Origin: Rosellinia necatrix
Taxonomy: Eukaryota > Ascomycota > Sordariomycetes > Xylariales > Xylariaceae
Direction of reading: 5' to 3'
DNA: 64,000 bases
Assembly: GCA_021209875.1 (NCBI GenBank)
Contig: JAGYVD010000006.1
Span: forward strand, 1,054,001 to 1,118,000
The notes below the pieces were generated by a model. It saw only the letters and a list, made by a program, of their open reading frames with translations, was not told the origin of the DNA and did no database searches. Numbering within the stretch: position 1 is the first letter of the stretch; each line of letters opens with the position of its first letter. This document shows, in pieces, positions 1-12,743 of the stretch. The position numbers and the translations under genes are program-made.

Positions 1-1707
1 TTTTATATAATTAAAAATAAGCTTAATTTATTAGTTTTAAAAAGTTGTTATAATTTTTAGCTAATTAAAATTGTTTTTTTTAAAAGTTTTATTAGCTTGT
101 ATATATTATAACTTGCGCTATATAAATTAAAATCTTGCGTGTTTATTTTTAATTATATTATATAAAAATAAGTTATTAGTTATAAATAAACGTATAACAT
201 GTTTAGATTATATTTTAAAACGGTTTTTTAAAGCTGTAATAATTTTATTTAAGCCGGCTTTATATAAAATATACTGTTAGTTAGCTAATAATTTACTATT
301 TTATTATTTTAAAGCTTAGCTGTATAATAAACAATTAATCTAGCTAAAAGTTTAGCTAAAAAGTATTATTTTTAATTAAAGCCTGCTGTTTGTTTATAAA
401 TAATTAAATATTTATATAAATAATATTATTTCTAGCAGTTATTATATTAATATTTATTAAATTAAAATAATTAACATTAAAATAGCTTATGTTTAAAACT
501 TTTAAACAAGCCGTATATTTAAAACTTTAATTAGCTAAAGCTTAGTTAACTAAATCAAATTAGCTAGTTTAATTAGCTGAATTAAATTAACCAGCCTGGT
601 TAATTATATTAAATTAGCTAGTCTAATTAGCTGGATTAAAACAACTGGCTTAAGAGGCTAGATCGTTAAAATAGCTAAACATTTAATTAGCTAAATTATA
701 AGTAAAATATATAGCTGTATTAATAATTAAATATATAACTGGTCTGTAATATATAGCCGGATTAATTAAAGCTGCAGTATTTGCAGAAAAAAAGCTAACA
801 CTAGTATTTTTAATAGCTAGAGGCTTTATAAATAGAATTTTTAAGCTAGTATTATTAGCTTTAAAAAAATTATTAGCTTTAATAAAGTTATTAGCTTTAA
901 ACTTATTAGCTTAAGTCGTTTTAGTTTAATTATTTATTTAGTTTTTAAAGCTATTATTATTTTATATATAACTAATTAATAAGTTTAAGCAGTTATTTAT
1001 AAAGCTTATTTTTAATTTTAAAAGACTTAATTTTATATTTAAAGCATTTATTTTTAAATTAAAAAACTTAGTTATAACTTATAACTTAATATAAAATATT
1101 TTTAATTTAATAATATCTACAGCTAATTTATTATATTTTTTGTTTAAGCTATTAACGTGTTTTTATAACGTATTTATATTTTTTTATATAGTATTTATTG
1201 CAACAGTTTTTATTTAATAATTAATAAAAGCTATAATTTAGCTAAGCTAGCTGGTTAAGCTAGGCTAAGCTAGGCTAAGTCGGCTTAGTCGGCTAAATAA
1301 GCTAGGCTAAAATAAACTAGGTTAACTAAAGCTAAAGTTGGTAGAATTAATAGCTTAATTAAATTAGCTAAAATTAATAGATCTGGCTAAAAACGTTAAA
1401 AATAAGAAAATCGGTAGGACTAGCTAGAATTAATAAATCTAAGGCTTTAATTAATTAATTAGTTAGTTAATAAAATAATATAATTTGCAGCTAATTCTAC
1501 TAGTTTTTTTATATTTAGCTACGTAATATAAACTGCTGCAGGGCAAAAAAGCTGTTTTTAACCGCAAGACCTAAATAAATAGTTCGTAAAAACTGCTTAA
1601 AGAAATACTTTTAGTCTAATCGTTGCAAAAATATTAATTTAATACGTCTGGTCAAAAATATAAAGCTATAAATAGCTATATTTATAATATACTAGTCTAT
1701 ATTATAG
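1..1707. other. RIP-mutated AT-rich DNA with degenerate TTAGCTA-type repeats
   Basis: No coding frame survives. The stretch is dominated by A and T, with remaining C mostly in GCT/GCC contexts. Short motifs of the type TTAGCTA and GCTAGGCTAAGC recur in loose tandem at about 530-720 and 1230-1330. Similar degenerate units (AATTAGCTG, GGTTAAATTAGCTG) occur inside the C element at 57450-57600, so this may be the decayed interior of a related element. That link is inferred from motif resemblance only. Confidence 0.6.
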
Positions 1708-1892
1708 TGTTATATATGTATAGGTAATAAAAATAATAGAGTTCTAAATGTAGTCCTAAAATTCCACCTACTAGTACAGATAGGTGGGCCTAGCCCAAGT
1801 AGGTCTAGCCCAGGTGGCCTGGGCCACTTTATCTAATCTTACAGTGGGGCAACTGGTGGTGCCAAGCCTGGCACCCCTTGCCTACTCTAACA
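1708..1892 (+). mobile_element. Solo-LTR-like island, family E
   Basis: A GC-richer island of about 185 bp starts TGTTATA and ends CTCTAACA, so its ends are short inverted repeats (TGTTA/TAACA). It carries the TTATCTAATCT core at 1829-1839, a GGTGGCCTGGGCCAC hairpin upstream and a second hairpin with a CACCCC run downstream, as in LTR families C, D and F. The flanks tatag and tattg match at only 4 of 5 bases, so the exact ends are uncertain. Calling it an LTR rests on the resemblance to C, D and F. Orientation is arbitrary. Confidence 0.6.
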
Positions 1893-2968
1893 TATTGTTT
1901 TTAGTAATACGTTAGGTTGTTTTATAGAGCTGTTTTTCGCGGTTAATCTTTTTTTTTATTTTAAAGCAGAAGCTGTTTTTTTTTAATAGTTATTTATTAT
2001 TTTTTTTAAATAATAAAATTAGTTTTTAATATATTATTAATTATATTTATATTTTTATGTTTATTATTTAATTAAATAATTAAATCTTTTTTTGTTAATA
2101 TAATATTTAAAATGTATTTAATTTTATATATTTTTTATTATTATTATTTAAATGCTTATTTTAGTTAGCTTTTATTAGCTTAAACGCTAGTTTAGTTTAT
2201 TTAAAAAATCATTTTAGCTGGATATATATTTTAAATAAGATCTTAATATGATTAAATAAATTTTATAATGCTTTAGAAATTTTAATTTATAAATTAAATT
2301 TTTAATTTTTTATTATTATTTAAAGTTTCACGTGTTATTATAAATATTTTTTTAAAAACTTGTTTAATAAATAATATTTGTTATATAAACGTAGTAATAT
2401 TTTTTGCTAAAAATAAATTATAATATATAATGTTTGCTGTTATAATATTTTTAGCTTATATTATAACAAAATTTATTATTAATTTACCGTTCCATTTAAA
2501 ATAGTTTTTCAAATTTTTATTTGTTTTATATTTAATTAATTAAACTAATTAATAATAAAGTTTAAAAGTCCTAATAATTTAAATTTAAATAACTGTTTAT
2601 ATAAAATAAACTATATTATTTATAATTACGTAGTATTAAAATTGTATTATAATATTAAATATAAATAAATTTAATTAAATTTAAAGTTTTTAAACTTATA
2701 ATAGCGTATTATTAATTTAATCATTTACTTTTTTTTTAATAATTTATTATTTTAAAATAATATGCTGTAGTTATTAATAATTTTATGCTTAAAGCTTTTT
2801 ATATTTTTTTAAAAATTAAATACAAATTTTAGTTTTAATTAAAATTATAATTTTAAATTCTTTTAATTATTTATTAATAATTATGTTATAAATATATTAG
2901 TTTAATTTTTAACAATAAGCAAGCTTTATTTCAATATATAATATAATATTATTATTATATAATTATAT
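1893..2968. other. RIP-mutated AT-rich DNA without recognisable features
   Basis: Nothing but A/T-dominated sequence with stops in every frame. I see no repeat shared with the rest of the window and no gene remnant I can name. Confidence 0.6.
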
Positions 2969-2973
2969 ATATT

Positions 2974-3287
2974 TGTTAGAACTATAGCAATTGGTCACAG
3001 TTACTTACAGCTGTTGTACGTGCATACGCTTCAGACAAACATATAGCGTATATGCTACGTATATATATACAGCGTGTATGCTTTGTACATAAAACAGGCT
3101 GTGTTATTGCTGTTATCTTAGTAAGTTGTGCCACTAGCAGAACTTTTGCATAAAACTTAAAATAATATTACGTATAATAATTATTTAAATAAAATTATTA
3201 AATATAATAAATATTATATAATAAAAAGTTATATATTGTTTTATATATAAATAATATATATATTGTATATATAAAGCTTATTTAATA
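2974..3287 (+). repeat. 5' LTR of element J
   Basis: 314 bp, beginning TGTTAGAACTATAGC. The first 190 bases are well preserved; the last 120 are RIP-mutated, ending TTTAATA where the other copy has TTCAACA. It aligns over its whole length with 46111-46424. Confidence 0.75.
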
Positions 3288-3292
3288 TTAAT

Positions 3293-3303
3293 TAGTAGTT
3301 ATA
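3293..3303 (+). promoter_or_regulatory. Putative primer-binding site of element J (initiator tRNA-Met)
   Basis: Five bases after the 5' LTR the sequence TAGTAGTTATA equals TGGTAGCTGCG at all 11 positions if only C-to-T and G-to-A changes are allowed. TGGTAGCTGCG is the complement of the 3' end of fungal initiator tRNA-Met as I remember it. A 5-nt spacer is usual for copia elements. The match is short and RIP tolerance makes it permissive. Confidence 0.5.
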
Positions 3304-3989
3304 AACTATAACTATAGATTAGCAAAAATAAAAATAAAGTGCGCTTAAAATTTAATAAATTCAAACAAATTTTATATTGTATTTTAAAAATTTTGTTTTA
3401 TATAAACAAATTATTTTTATATAACAAAAGCTTGAAAAAATTAATTTTAAATATTTATATTTTTATACGTTTTATTATATTTTAAAATTATAATATAAAA
3501 ATTAAATATTAAAAGTAATAATATATAATTATATAAAAGCTAAACAATATATAAATAAACTTTTAAAACCTGTTTATTAATTTATTTTAAAACTTCTTTA
3601 TTTATTTTTTAACGTATTTTTATAATAATTTTAAAATAATCGTATAATAAAAAAAACTTTTTTATATATAATAATATTAAATAATATAATAAAATTATAA
3701 TAAACTATAGAATTAATAAATATATTATATAAAACGCTGTTAATATATAATATTAAAAATAAAAGCTTAATATTATAATTATAACCCTGGTTATATTTAA
3801 TATATAAACAGCCTGTTATATTTTAAAATATAAATATTTAAATATAACCGGCCCGCTATTATAAAAGTTGTACGTTAAAAACTTTAAACTATAAACATAT
3901 AAAACATAGAATTAATTTTATAAGCTGATTTAATAAAAACTGCTTAATATATTAAATAAAAAAAACATATAATTTAGCAGCAACAACAG

Positions 3990-4224
3990 TGTTGCACTAG
4001 TCATAAATAAGAAGTTAAGGCTTCAGCAATAAATGATGTATTATACGAAAAATCTATAGATAAAAAAAAAGAAAGAGTAAATAGGAGAAATTAGCCTATT
4101 AGAATTCTGGCTAAATGCAGATGTGTAGGGTAGGTCCAGTCTATGCGTTATACGTATTAGTTAGCAATAGGTGTATAAATATTAGTCTGTGTTATATATA
4201 TTAGCTAACTAGTTATTTATAACT
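3990..4224 (-). repeat. LTR of element A (left copy)
   Basis: 235 bp. The outer (left) part, including TGTTGCACTAGTCA, is preserved. The part facing the interior is RIP-mutated and ends TTTATAACT. Confidence 0.9.
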
Positions 4225-7200
4225 ACCTTTTTTTTTTAAAAAAAAAACGGCTTGTTTTTTAAGTTGTGTTTATATTTAAACATATAGCTTTTTAGTATAT
4301 TTTTTAGCAAAAAAAAAAATCGTTTTAAGTTTTTATTTTATATTATGTTTTTTAAGCTTTTATATTATTAAATTATTACATAAGTTTTTTTATATTACAT
4401 TAATAACTTTTTTTTATTTGTTATTATATTTGTTTTTATTTCCGTTTTATTATTTTTTATTATATTGCTTTATTATTATTTTTATATGCTACATTTAATT
4501 TATTATTTTTTATAGCTTTAAGCTAATTTTTTAAACGTTTTAGAAGTTCTGCCGCGTTTAAAGATTTTTTATAAAATTTTTTTTAATAATTTTGCGTTAT
4601 TTTTAAAGTTTTAAGCGAAATATTATTTATTATTAGTTTTTATTTTTTAAAATTATTTAATATTATAGTTTTTTATAATATATTTTTAATAATTTAATTT
4701 TTTAATTATAAATTATTTTTTTTTTAAGCTTTATTATTTTATTATTTAAATTATTAGTTTTTGTTCTAGCAGTAAATTATTAAAATATAGTTGTAGTTTA
4801 TTAATATAATAATAATTTATTGCTTTTTATAAAAAAAACGTTTAATATAAAAATATTATCGTTTTTATTAATTATTTTAAACTTTTATTACGTTATAAAA
4901 AGTCTAGCTTATTAAATAGTCAGTTGGTTTTTTTAATAGTTTTTTTTAAAATTAATATATAATTATTTATATTAAAATTAAGTTTTTTACTTATAATTAA
5001 TTTATTTAATTATATAAATTTAAGTTTAAATTAAATATTTTTTATTAAATCTATAAACTAAACGATTTTTTTGTTTTATTTTAAACTTTTGTTTTAAAGT
5101 TTTTTTTTTTAAAAGTTTTTTAATTTTTCTGCTATAGTTTAATTTTTTAATTTAAAATAAAAAATATTAAAATTTTATTTTTATTTTATAAAATAATATA
5201 TTTATTAATTTATATAGTAGTACTGCTTATATATAATTTATTATTAAAATATATTTAAATTAATTATTTTAATAATAGTTAATATATAGTTATAGTTATT
5301 AATTTAAATATTTATTTATAATTTCTGTTTGTTTTATAGTTTTATAATTGCTAGCAAAAATTAAAATATATTTTATACTTATTAATTTATATAACTTATT
5401 TATAAATATTAAAATAAATTATAAATTTTAATTTAAAGTTATTATTATTAATATATTAAATATTTAAAATAGCTTTTTATAATATATTTTAGCCGTATTT
5501 ATTATAATAGCTTATATAATATATAAAATTATTTAAACTTTTTTTTAATCAGTTTATTATAACAAACGTGTTATTATAACTATATTTATTTTAAAGCATT
5601 TATTTAAAATTTATTATTAAATATTACTATATGCGGTTAAATATTAACAAAAGTTTTAGTTTGTTTAAAGTTTTATTATATAATATTTTTGCCGGGCGGT
5701 ATTTTATATAGTTTACTATATAAATATTATAGCTATTTATTAGCTTAAGCTATTAATATTTTTTTAATATTAGTTTTTTAGTTTTACGTTTTTTTAAATA
5801 TGCTATAAGCATATAGTTATAGATTTTTATATTAACTTAGTTTTTAAATATAAATAATTTAATATTATTAATTATTTATTTATTATTATTAATCTGTTTA
5901 TTATTTGCTAAAAGTTATTATTTTTAGTTTTTTTAGTTTTACGTCGGTAAATTTTTATATTAAAGTTTTCGCGGTTTTTTTTTAATATTTTTTTAATTAG
6001 TCGAAGTTTTTTTAGATTTTTTAGTTTTTTATATAAATATACTACTAATATTTAACAGTTATATTTTATTTAATTTAAAATATATTTTATAATATTATTT
6101 ATAAGTTAAAATATTATTAAATATTTTAAGCTTTTTTGTTTTTATATTAACAGATTTTTTATTTTTAAAATAAAACATTTATAACTATATTTTTTTTCCT
6201 AGTCGAAAAATAATAAAAAATCGTATTTTAAAAACAAATTAGTTTATTTTATTTATTATAAGTTTAAATATTATTTTGTGCTAAAATATTTTAAAGCTTA
6301 ATAATTAATAATTATTAAAAAAATTTTTATCTGCCGATTAGTTTAAGTCGTTATTTTTTAAAGCTATAGCTACTACTAATATTTTTTATTAAAAATTTTA
6401 TAATTTAACTTAGCATTATATAATATTTTTAAAAATAAGCTATTAAATGCTAATTTTTTTATATAATTAAAATAACGCGTTAAAAGCTACTCCGTTAAAA
6501 AATTAGTTTTTATTTTAATAAATAAGTTATAATTATAATATTTTAATAGTAGTATAAAAATTAAAGTTTTTTAATACGCTAAAAGCTTTATTATATTTAT
6601 TAGTTTATTTAAAAGCTTTTTTTTTTATTAAATAGTTTATAAAAAACTATTTAATTATACTTGTTTATAAACTTTTATAAAAGTTATAAAAACTTAAAAA
6701 AACTATATATTTTTATAGTAGTAAATATTTTTAATTTATTATAGCTTTTATTTTAATAAAATTAATACAAATATTATTAATATTTATTATATAGTTTAAA
6801 AACTTAGTTTATTTTATATAAAATTCCAACTTTTTAAATCAGCTTATAATTTTACGTTTTATAGTTTTAAAGTATTTTTAAATATATATATAATAAGTTT
6901 TATATTATTAAAATAAATAAAAACGTTGTTTATATATATATTATAAAATTATTTATTAAATAATATATTATAAAAAAAATATAAAAATTTATTTATTAAA
7001 TTAAATAAAAAACTTTATAACAGTAAGCTTTATATTTTATATAAAATATAATAAAATTTTATTTTTAAATATATTTTAATATAATAAAATATTTATTATA
7101 TATTAATTTTATAAAATTTTAGCATTAAAAATATAAAACAGGGTTTTTTAATAAAAACAACAAATATTAATTTATTTTTATAATTTTATTAAGTTTTTAA

Positions 7201-10200
7201 TAGTTTATATAAAAACGGAGTTTTACTAGCTTTTTAATAAATAATATTAAAAAGCATATAATATATTGTTTAGCTTAATAAATTTTTTTATAAATTATTA
7301 ATTAAATGTTCTTATATAATATATAGCTTATTAAATAATATTTTATATAAAAATTATGTTTTAAGTTTTTAAAAACTTGTTGTTTATAAAGTTTATTTTA
7401 TAGTTTATTTATAATTAATAAAAAACAATTTATTTAAATTTTTTTATTAAACATGTTTAATAAGTTATAATATTTAAAAATATAAGTTTTAATATTTTTT
7501 TCTATGTTTTATTTTTTTAGTTTTTTATTTTTTTAATCGATTAATTTATTAATTTAATAAATACTAGTAATTTATATTTAATTATTAGTTTTATTTTTAT
7601 ATATTAACGTTTTAAAAGCAACAGCGTTAAAAATAACGCTTTAAATATTTAGTTTTTTTATATTAACTTATTTTATTTTTTTTATTTAATAAAGTCTAAA
7701 ACATCTGATTTTTAATTTAAAAATATAAATCGTTTTTTATTTAACATGTTTTTTTTTTTAGTTTAAAGCTTTAAAAGCTTTAAAAATAAAAATATATTTT
7801 TAAGTTTTAGTTTATTTTTTTATATTTTTAACATAAAGTCAGATTTTTTATAATTTTTATTTTTGTTATTAATACTTTTTATAAAAGCTTTTTAGCTTTT
7901 TTTTAGTTTTTAATAAGCATTTTTAAAATTAATGTTTTTATTTTTTATTTAATATTTGTTTAATATTTTAAATATTATAACTATATTTTAGCTTTATTTA
8001 TAGCTAATATATAATAACACTTGTAATTTTTAATAAATAAAGTAAAAAATTAATATATATTGTTTAATATTAAATAATATATTATATTATTTAAACTATT
8101 TTTTTAATATTATTTTTGTTTTATATTTAAAATATTAATAAATATATTTTTAAATATTTTTTATATATTTTAAAATTAAATATAAAATATAATTAATTTT
8201 TAATCTAATTTTCTGTTATATTTAATTATTAATTTAAGTTTAAACTTATTTTTAATAAATAAGTTTAATAGCTTTATAATTTTTAGCAAAAATACGTTTA
8301 TATTTATATATATATTAGCTTTTATATTATTAAATATATTAAAAATAATAAGCGATAGTTTATTACTATATAAAATATAAACATATAATAAAAGTTTTTT
8401 ATTTAAATAGTTGTTTATTAAGTTTTTTTTTTTACGTGATAATATTATTTTTAAAAAAGTTTATTTTTTAAAATTATTTTTTGTTTTTTATCGCGTTTTT
8501 TTAATTTTAAAAAAGCTGGTCTAAACTTATTTATAATTATATTTATATAAGTATTATGTTAAGCCTAATTTACAGCTTTTATAAAATAATCTTTAATAAT
8601 ATGTTTTTTTTTATATTAAAAGCACTTGCTTTTAGTAATTAATTATTTTATTTTTTTTATTATAAGTTGAAATCTTTATTTTTTTATAAATATATTTATT
8701 AGCAGGGTTAGTTACGTTATTATAACTAAAAAGTTTAATATAATAAATATATATTATATTTTATAAGTTATTTTTGTTTTATAAGCTTTGTTTTTTTTAA
8801 TTATTTATAAATAAATAATAAGCTATTTAAATATAATATTTTATATAAACGTTAAAATTTATAATATTTTTAAATATTTAAAAATAGTTTTAATAGCTAT
8901 ATAAAGTAATAATTTATTTTTAAATTTTTTTTTATTTAGCTTTATTAAAGCGTATTTTTTAATAAAATATATAAAATTTATTTTAAACTATATAAACTTA
9001 GCAAACATATATTTATTAAAGTTTAAAGCTTTATAGTCGGCTTTTAATGTTTTTAAAACGTTTATATTTTATAAATATTATATAAATATTATATTAAACT
9101 TTTAAAGTTATAATTATATTTAAATATTTATTAAATAAATATAAAACTAAGTTTTAAATATTTTTTAATAAAATAAAACTTAATATCGCTTATTTTTACG
9201 TTATTACTAGCAAACTAATCTGTGTTTATTTTAAAACGGTTAATTATATTTTAATACTATATTTTAAATTTTATTTTATTTTTTAAAGTGTTATTATAAA
9301 ACTTATTTATAAATATTTTAATTAATTTCTATATTTTTTTTAAAATTTTAAAAGCAGATGTTTTTTTATACAATTTAATAAATTAACTACTTATTAATTA
9401 AATTTATTTAATAAGTTTTAAATATAGTTATAATTAGTTGTTATAATTTTAGTTCAGCTATAATATAGTTTATAGCTGCGTTATTATTTTAGCTTTTAAA
9501 TAGTTTAAATATAAAAAATCTATATTTTTTGTTTTATTTGCGTAATTTATTTAATTTTTATTATGTTTTAATAAAGCTTTTTTAAACATTAGACAGTTGT
9601 TTTTAAATTATTATTAGCTCTGCTTTAATATTTTTAAGTTGTTTTTGCTTTTTATTAAATATTTCTTTATATTTTATAATATAACCGTTAAATTTTATAG
9701 CTTATTTTATAGCGGTTTTTATTTGTTTAGCGGTATAACGTGCAATAAAATAATAATTAGTTGTTATTTATTAAAAAGCTATTAATATATATATTTTAAT
9801 TTTTATTTTATTAAAAAAAATAATAAAATAAAAAGTCTGTGCAAAATTTACAAATAATTTTATATTAACAAGTCTGTCGAGGTTAAGCTAAACAAAATTA
9901 TTTTTTTTTATAATAAGTTTTTAAAAAAAAGCCTGTTAATCGTTTTTTATAGCAATTATAACAAAATTTTATATTAAAATACTAACTGCTTTATAAAAAA
10001 ACTTATAAGTTTTATTATATAAAACGGCTTAAAAGTTTAAAATTTTAACTTATAAATAAAATTTTTAAACAAAATTAAATAATAAGTTTTATATAGCTTT
10101 AGTTTTAATACTAGCTTTAATAATTAAATATGCTACACTAAGTTTTTTAAAAATAATTTAAATATATTTAGTTTTAAATATATTACTAAAAGTTTTTTTA

Positions 10201-10377
10201 ATAAAGTACGCTAAAAACTCGAAAATTTTACGTAATAAAATAACGTTCTAGCGTGCTAAATTTTTAGCACGTTTATAAGCACCGCTAGCAGAAAAAATTA
10301 ATGTTATATTATTGTTTTTATATAAAAAATATTTAAAAAAGCAGTTTTAATGCTTTAAAATAAAATAATCTATAGAT
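4225..10377 (-). pseudogene. Decayed gag-pol interior of element A
   Basis: About 6.15 kb with stops in all frames. On the minus strand, bases 6936-6925 read Tyr-Ile-Asn-Asn followed by Val. This is the position of the reverse-transcriptase Tyr-x-Asp-Asp box, with both Asp codons changed to Asn by G-to-A transitions. Flanking sequence (about 6650-6960) aligns with the same region of H1 (about 20090-20400). Protease, RNase H and integrase could not be placed by eye. The product would be non-functional. Confidence 0.7.
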
Positions 10378-10610
10378 TATTATATTAGTTATAAATAAAA
10401 AGTTAAAGCTTTAGCAATAAGTAATATATTATATAAAAAATCTATAAATAAAAAAAAAAAAAATAAATAAGAAAAATTAGCCCACTAAAATTCTAGCTAA
10501 ATGCAAATATGTAGAATAGGTCCAGTCTATGCGTTATACGCACTAGTTAGCAACAGGTGTACAGATACTGGTCTGTGCCACATATATTGGCCAACCAGTT
10601 ATCCGTAACT
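10378..10610 (-). repeat. LTR of element A (right copy)
   Basis: 233 bp. The inner half (10378-10500) is heavily mutated. The outer half (10510-10610) is nearly identical to the clean solo LTR at 50302-50548. Confidence 0.9.
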
Positions 10611-11631
10611 AACAGCTTTATATAAACAGTTAAGCTTATATAAATTATATAAAAACAATATATATTAAATAAATTGAAAAGCTTTTTATATATATTTATA
10701 TTAATGTTTATATAAACATTAAATTTATTTATTTTAAACTAACAGTTTTATATAAATATAAATAATATAAGTATTTTATAGCTTAAAATATTATTTAACA
10801 CGTTATAATTAAAACTAATATTTAATATATGCTTTTAAACCTTAAAAAAAAATTAACAGATTATTTATATAATTAATAATTAAATATAAACATATTTTTA
10901 ACTTAATAAATAAACATATAATATTTATAAAATATAAACTAAATTTTTAATTAATTTATAAATATTTTATTATATATTATTTTTATAAACTTTTAAATAA
11001 CTATTATATATATATATAATGCCTAACTTAATTATAACAAACATGTTTTTTAACCTATTTTTTTTTAAAAACGTATAACACAGAAATATAACCCCCGATA
11101 AATACGTTATTTTCTAAAAAACGTAAAAAAAAAAAAAAGAACTATTTTAGCAAGCCGTACAATTTATTATATAATAAAGCACGGCTTTTTATTAGCTTAT
11201 ATTAACAATTTAAAATAATAAAAAATTCATATTATATTATATTTTTAATTATATTAAAAGTCCGACCAAAACTTTTATATATATAATATTAAACTAAATA
11301 AAACTTAAAATAAAATTTATTATATAATAAACATATATTTTAATCTAAATATAAACTACAGCAAATATTAAACTAATTAAATTAATATTATTTTTATATA
11401 AATAAAATAAAACAACTTAAATTTAGCTATATATAAAATATTAGATCTAATAATTATTAAGCTAATAAAAATATAATAAGCTTTAAAAACAAGCTATTAA
11501 AATAAAATTTAACTAAATATAATTATTATATAAGCATGCTAAAATATATTAAAATTAATAACAGCTTTTATATTTTAAAAACTTATATATAAAAATTTTT
11601 TTACCGACTTAAAAACATGCTTATAAATTAT

Positions 11632-11824
11632 TGAGAGGTGCACCATAGGGGTGTAAAATGTGTATTATAAAAGATGAAGGACTAGCAAATCTAGGCTAAG
11701 CTAAAGTTCTACCTAGGTGTGGGCTAGGGCCCACATACATAGGGCTAGGTCGTGCCTGTGGCCACGGGCCACAGCACCCCAAGCGAGGGGCTTATGTAAG
11801 CGCTCCCTCTACGCGCGCGTATCA
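11632..11824 (+). mobile_element. Solo LTR, family B
   Basis: A 193-bp GC-rich island starting TGAGAGGTGCAC and ending CGCGTATCA, flanked by a perfect 5-bp TSD, attat (11627-11631 and 11825-11829). The TG/CA ends and TSD mark it as an LTR left by recombination. The only other copy in the window is 49241-49444, inverted. It contains GC hairpins such as GTGGCCACGGGCCAC and ends next to a GCGCGCG run. Orientation is arbitrary because no internal region is present. Confidence 0.9.
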
Positions 11825-12153
11825 ATTATAAATAAAAATAAAATAAAATATTTTATATAAAAAATAAATAACGTTTATTTTATTAACTAAAAGTATAACT
11901 AAAGTAATTATATAAAAGTTTTTTAATTTAAAAGTATATATAAACTTTTAAACCAGCTTAATATATAACAGAATTTTTTGCAACTTAAAAAATAATTTAA
12001 TTATAGCGCTTATATAAATAAAAAATGTTTTATATATAAAAGAACAGGTTATTAGTTAACAAACTATATATTTCAAAAAAAAGCCTGTATAAAAATGATA
12101 TATTTTAATTTATATAAAATAATTTTTAACTGTTTTTTATTGCTTAACGATTT

Positions 12154-12461
12154 TGTAACAGTAGTATGGAACGGCTTGGCAATTAAGCCAGGAATCCCTA
12201 TTTTAAGGATCTTTTAAGCAAAGGATGCATATATATAAAATATAGTTCTGATGCTGCATTTGCATATATTACGCGCTTAAAGCAGAAACAACTTTTAAAA
12301 TCGGTTTTATTATATAATTAATAAATATAAATACCTCTAATTTATTATATTAAATAAAGCTTTTAAAATATTTAATTATTTATATTAAATATTTTAAAAG
12401 TATTATTATATTTTTAATAATTAATAAATTTTTTTATAAATTAATTTGAACTTTTATTAAA
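12154..12461 (+). repeat. 5' LTR of element I
   Basis: 308 bp. The left 100 bases are well preserved (TGTAACAGTAGTATGGAACG). The right end is RIP-mutated, reading CTTTTATTAAA where intact copies have ACCTCTGTTAAA. Confidence 0.75.
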
Positions 12462-12512
12462 GTAATAAGCTTAATTTATTATTAAACTAATGTTTTTTTT
12501 TAAAAGCTATAA

Positions 12513-12738
12513 TAATAAGGATATATTGGGGTCCTGTATGGTGTATCTAGTGAAAAGTAGCGAATTACAGGTAGAAGGAAGGACTGGCCATGCCAGCCAG
12601 CCGAAGGCTGGCTAGAAATAGCCAGTGGGCTACTCTTATCTAATCTATTGCGGGCCCGGCCAGGCCCTGCGGGCCTAGCCTAGCCGGCCTAGCCTAGCCT
12701 AGGGTAGGTCCTTCGGACACCCCCACCTGTCTTTATCA
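12513..12738 (+). mobile_element. Solo LTR, family C
   Basis: 226 bp, starting TAATAAGG (TAACAAGG in other copies) and ending TTTATCA, with a perfect TSD tataa at 12508-12512 and 12739-12743. It holds the AGCCAGCCGAAGGCTGGCT hairpin, the TTATCTAATCTA core at 12636-12647 and a GGCCCTGCGGGCC hairpin. It is essentially unmutated although it lies in heavily RIP-mutated DNA. The other copies are 47234-47457 (inverted) and the LTR pair of the element at 57037-58846. Confidence 0.92.
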
Positions 12739-12743
12739 TATAA

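Larger units (their letters stand above)
3990..10610 (-). mobile_element. Ty3/gypsy-type LTR retrotransposon A, RIP-inactivated
   Basis: A 6.6-kb element with LTRs at 3990-4224 and 10378-10610 and a perfect 5-bp TSD, aacag, at 3985-3989 and 10611-10615. Coding is inferred on the minus strand. A purine-rich tract on that strand abuts the left LTR at about 4225-4245, and a decayed reverse-transcriptase YxDD box lies at 6925-6936. The interior around it aligns with the interior of elements H1 and H2, which places A in the same Ty3/gypsy group. No open frame remains. The plus-strand LTR ends are TGTTGC and GTAACT rather than a clean TG/CA pair; these ends are fixed by TSDs at two independent insertions (here and 50302-50548). 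Confidence 0.92.

Noticed and set aside
11632..12738. Families B and C as MITEs or SINEs
   Set aside because: TG-type ends, 5-bp TSDs at independent sites and, for C, a complete element with two such repeats show that they are LTRs. No terminal inverted repeats of MITE type or poly-A tail is present.
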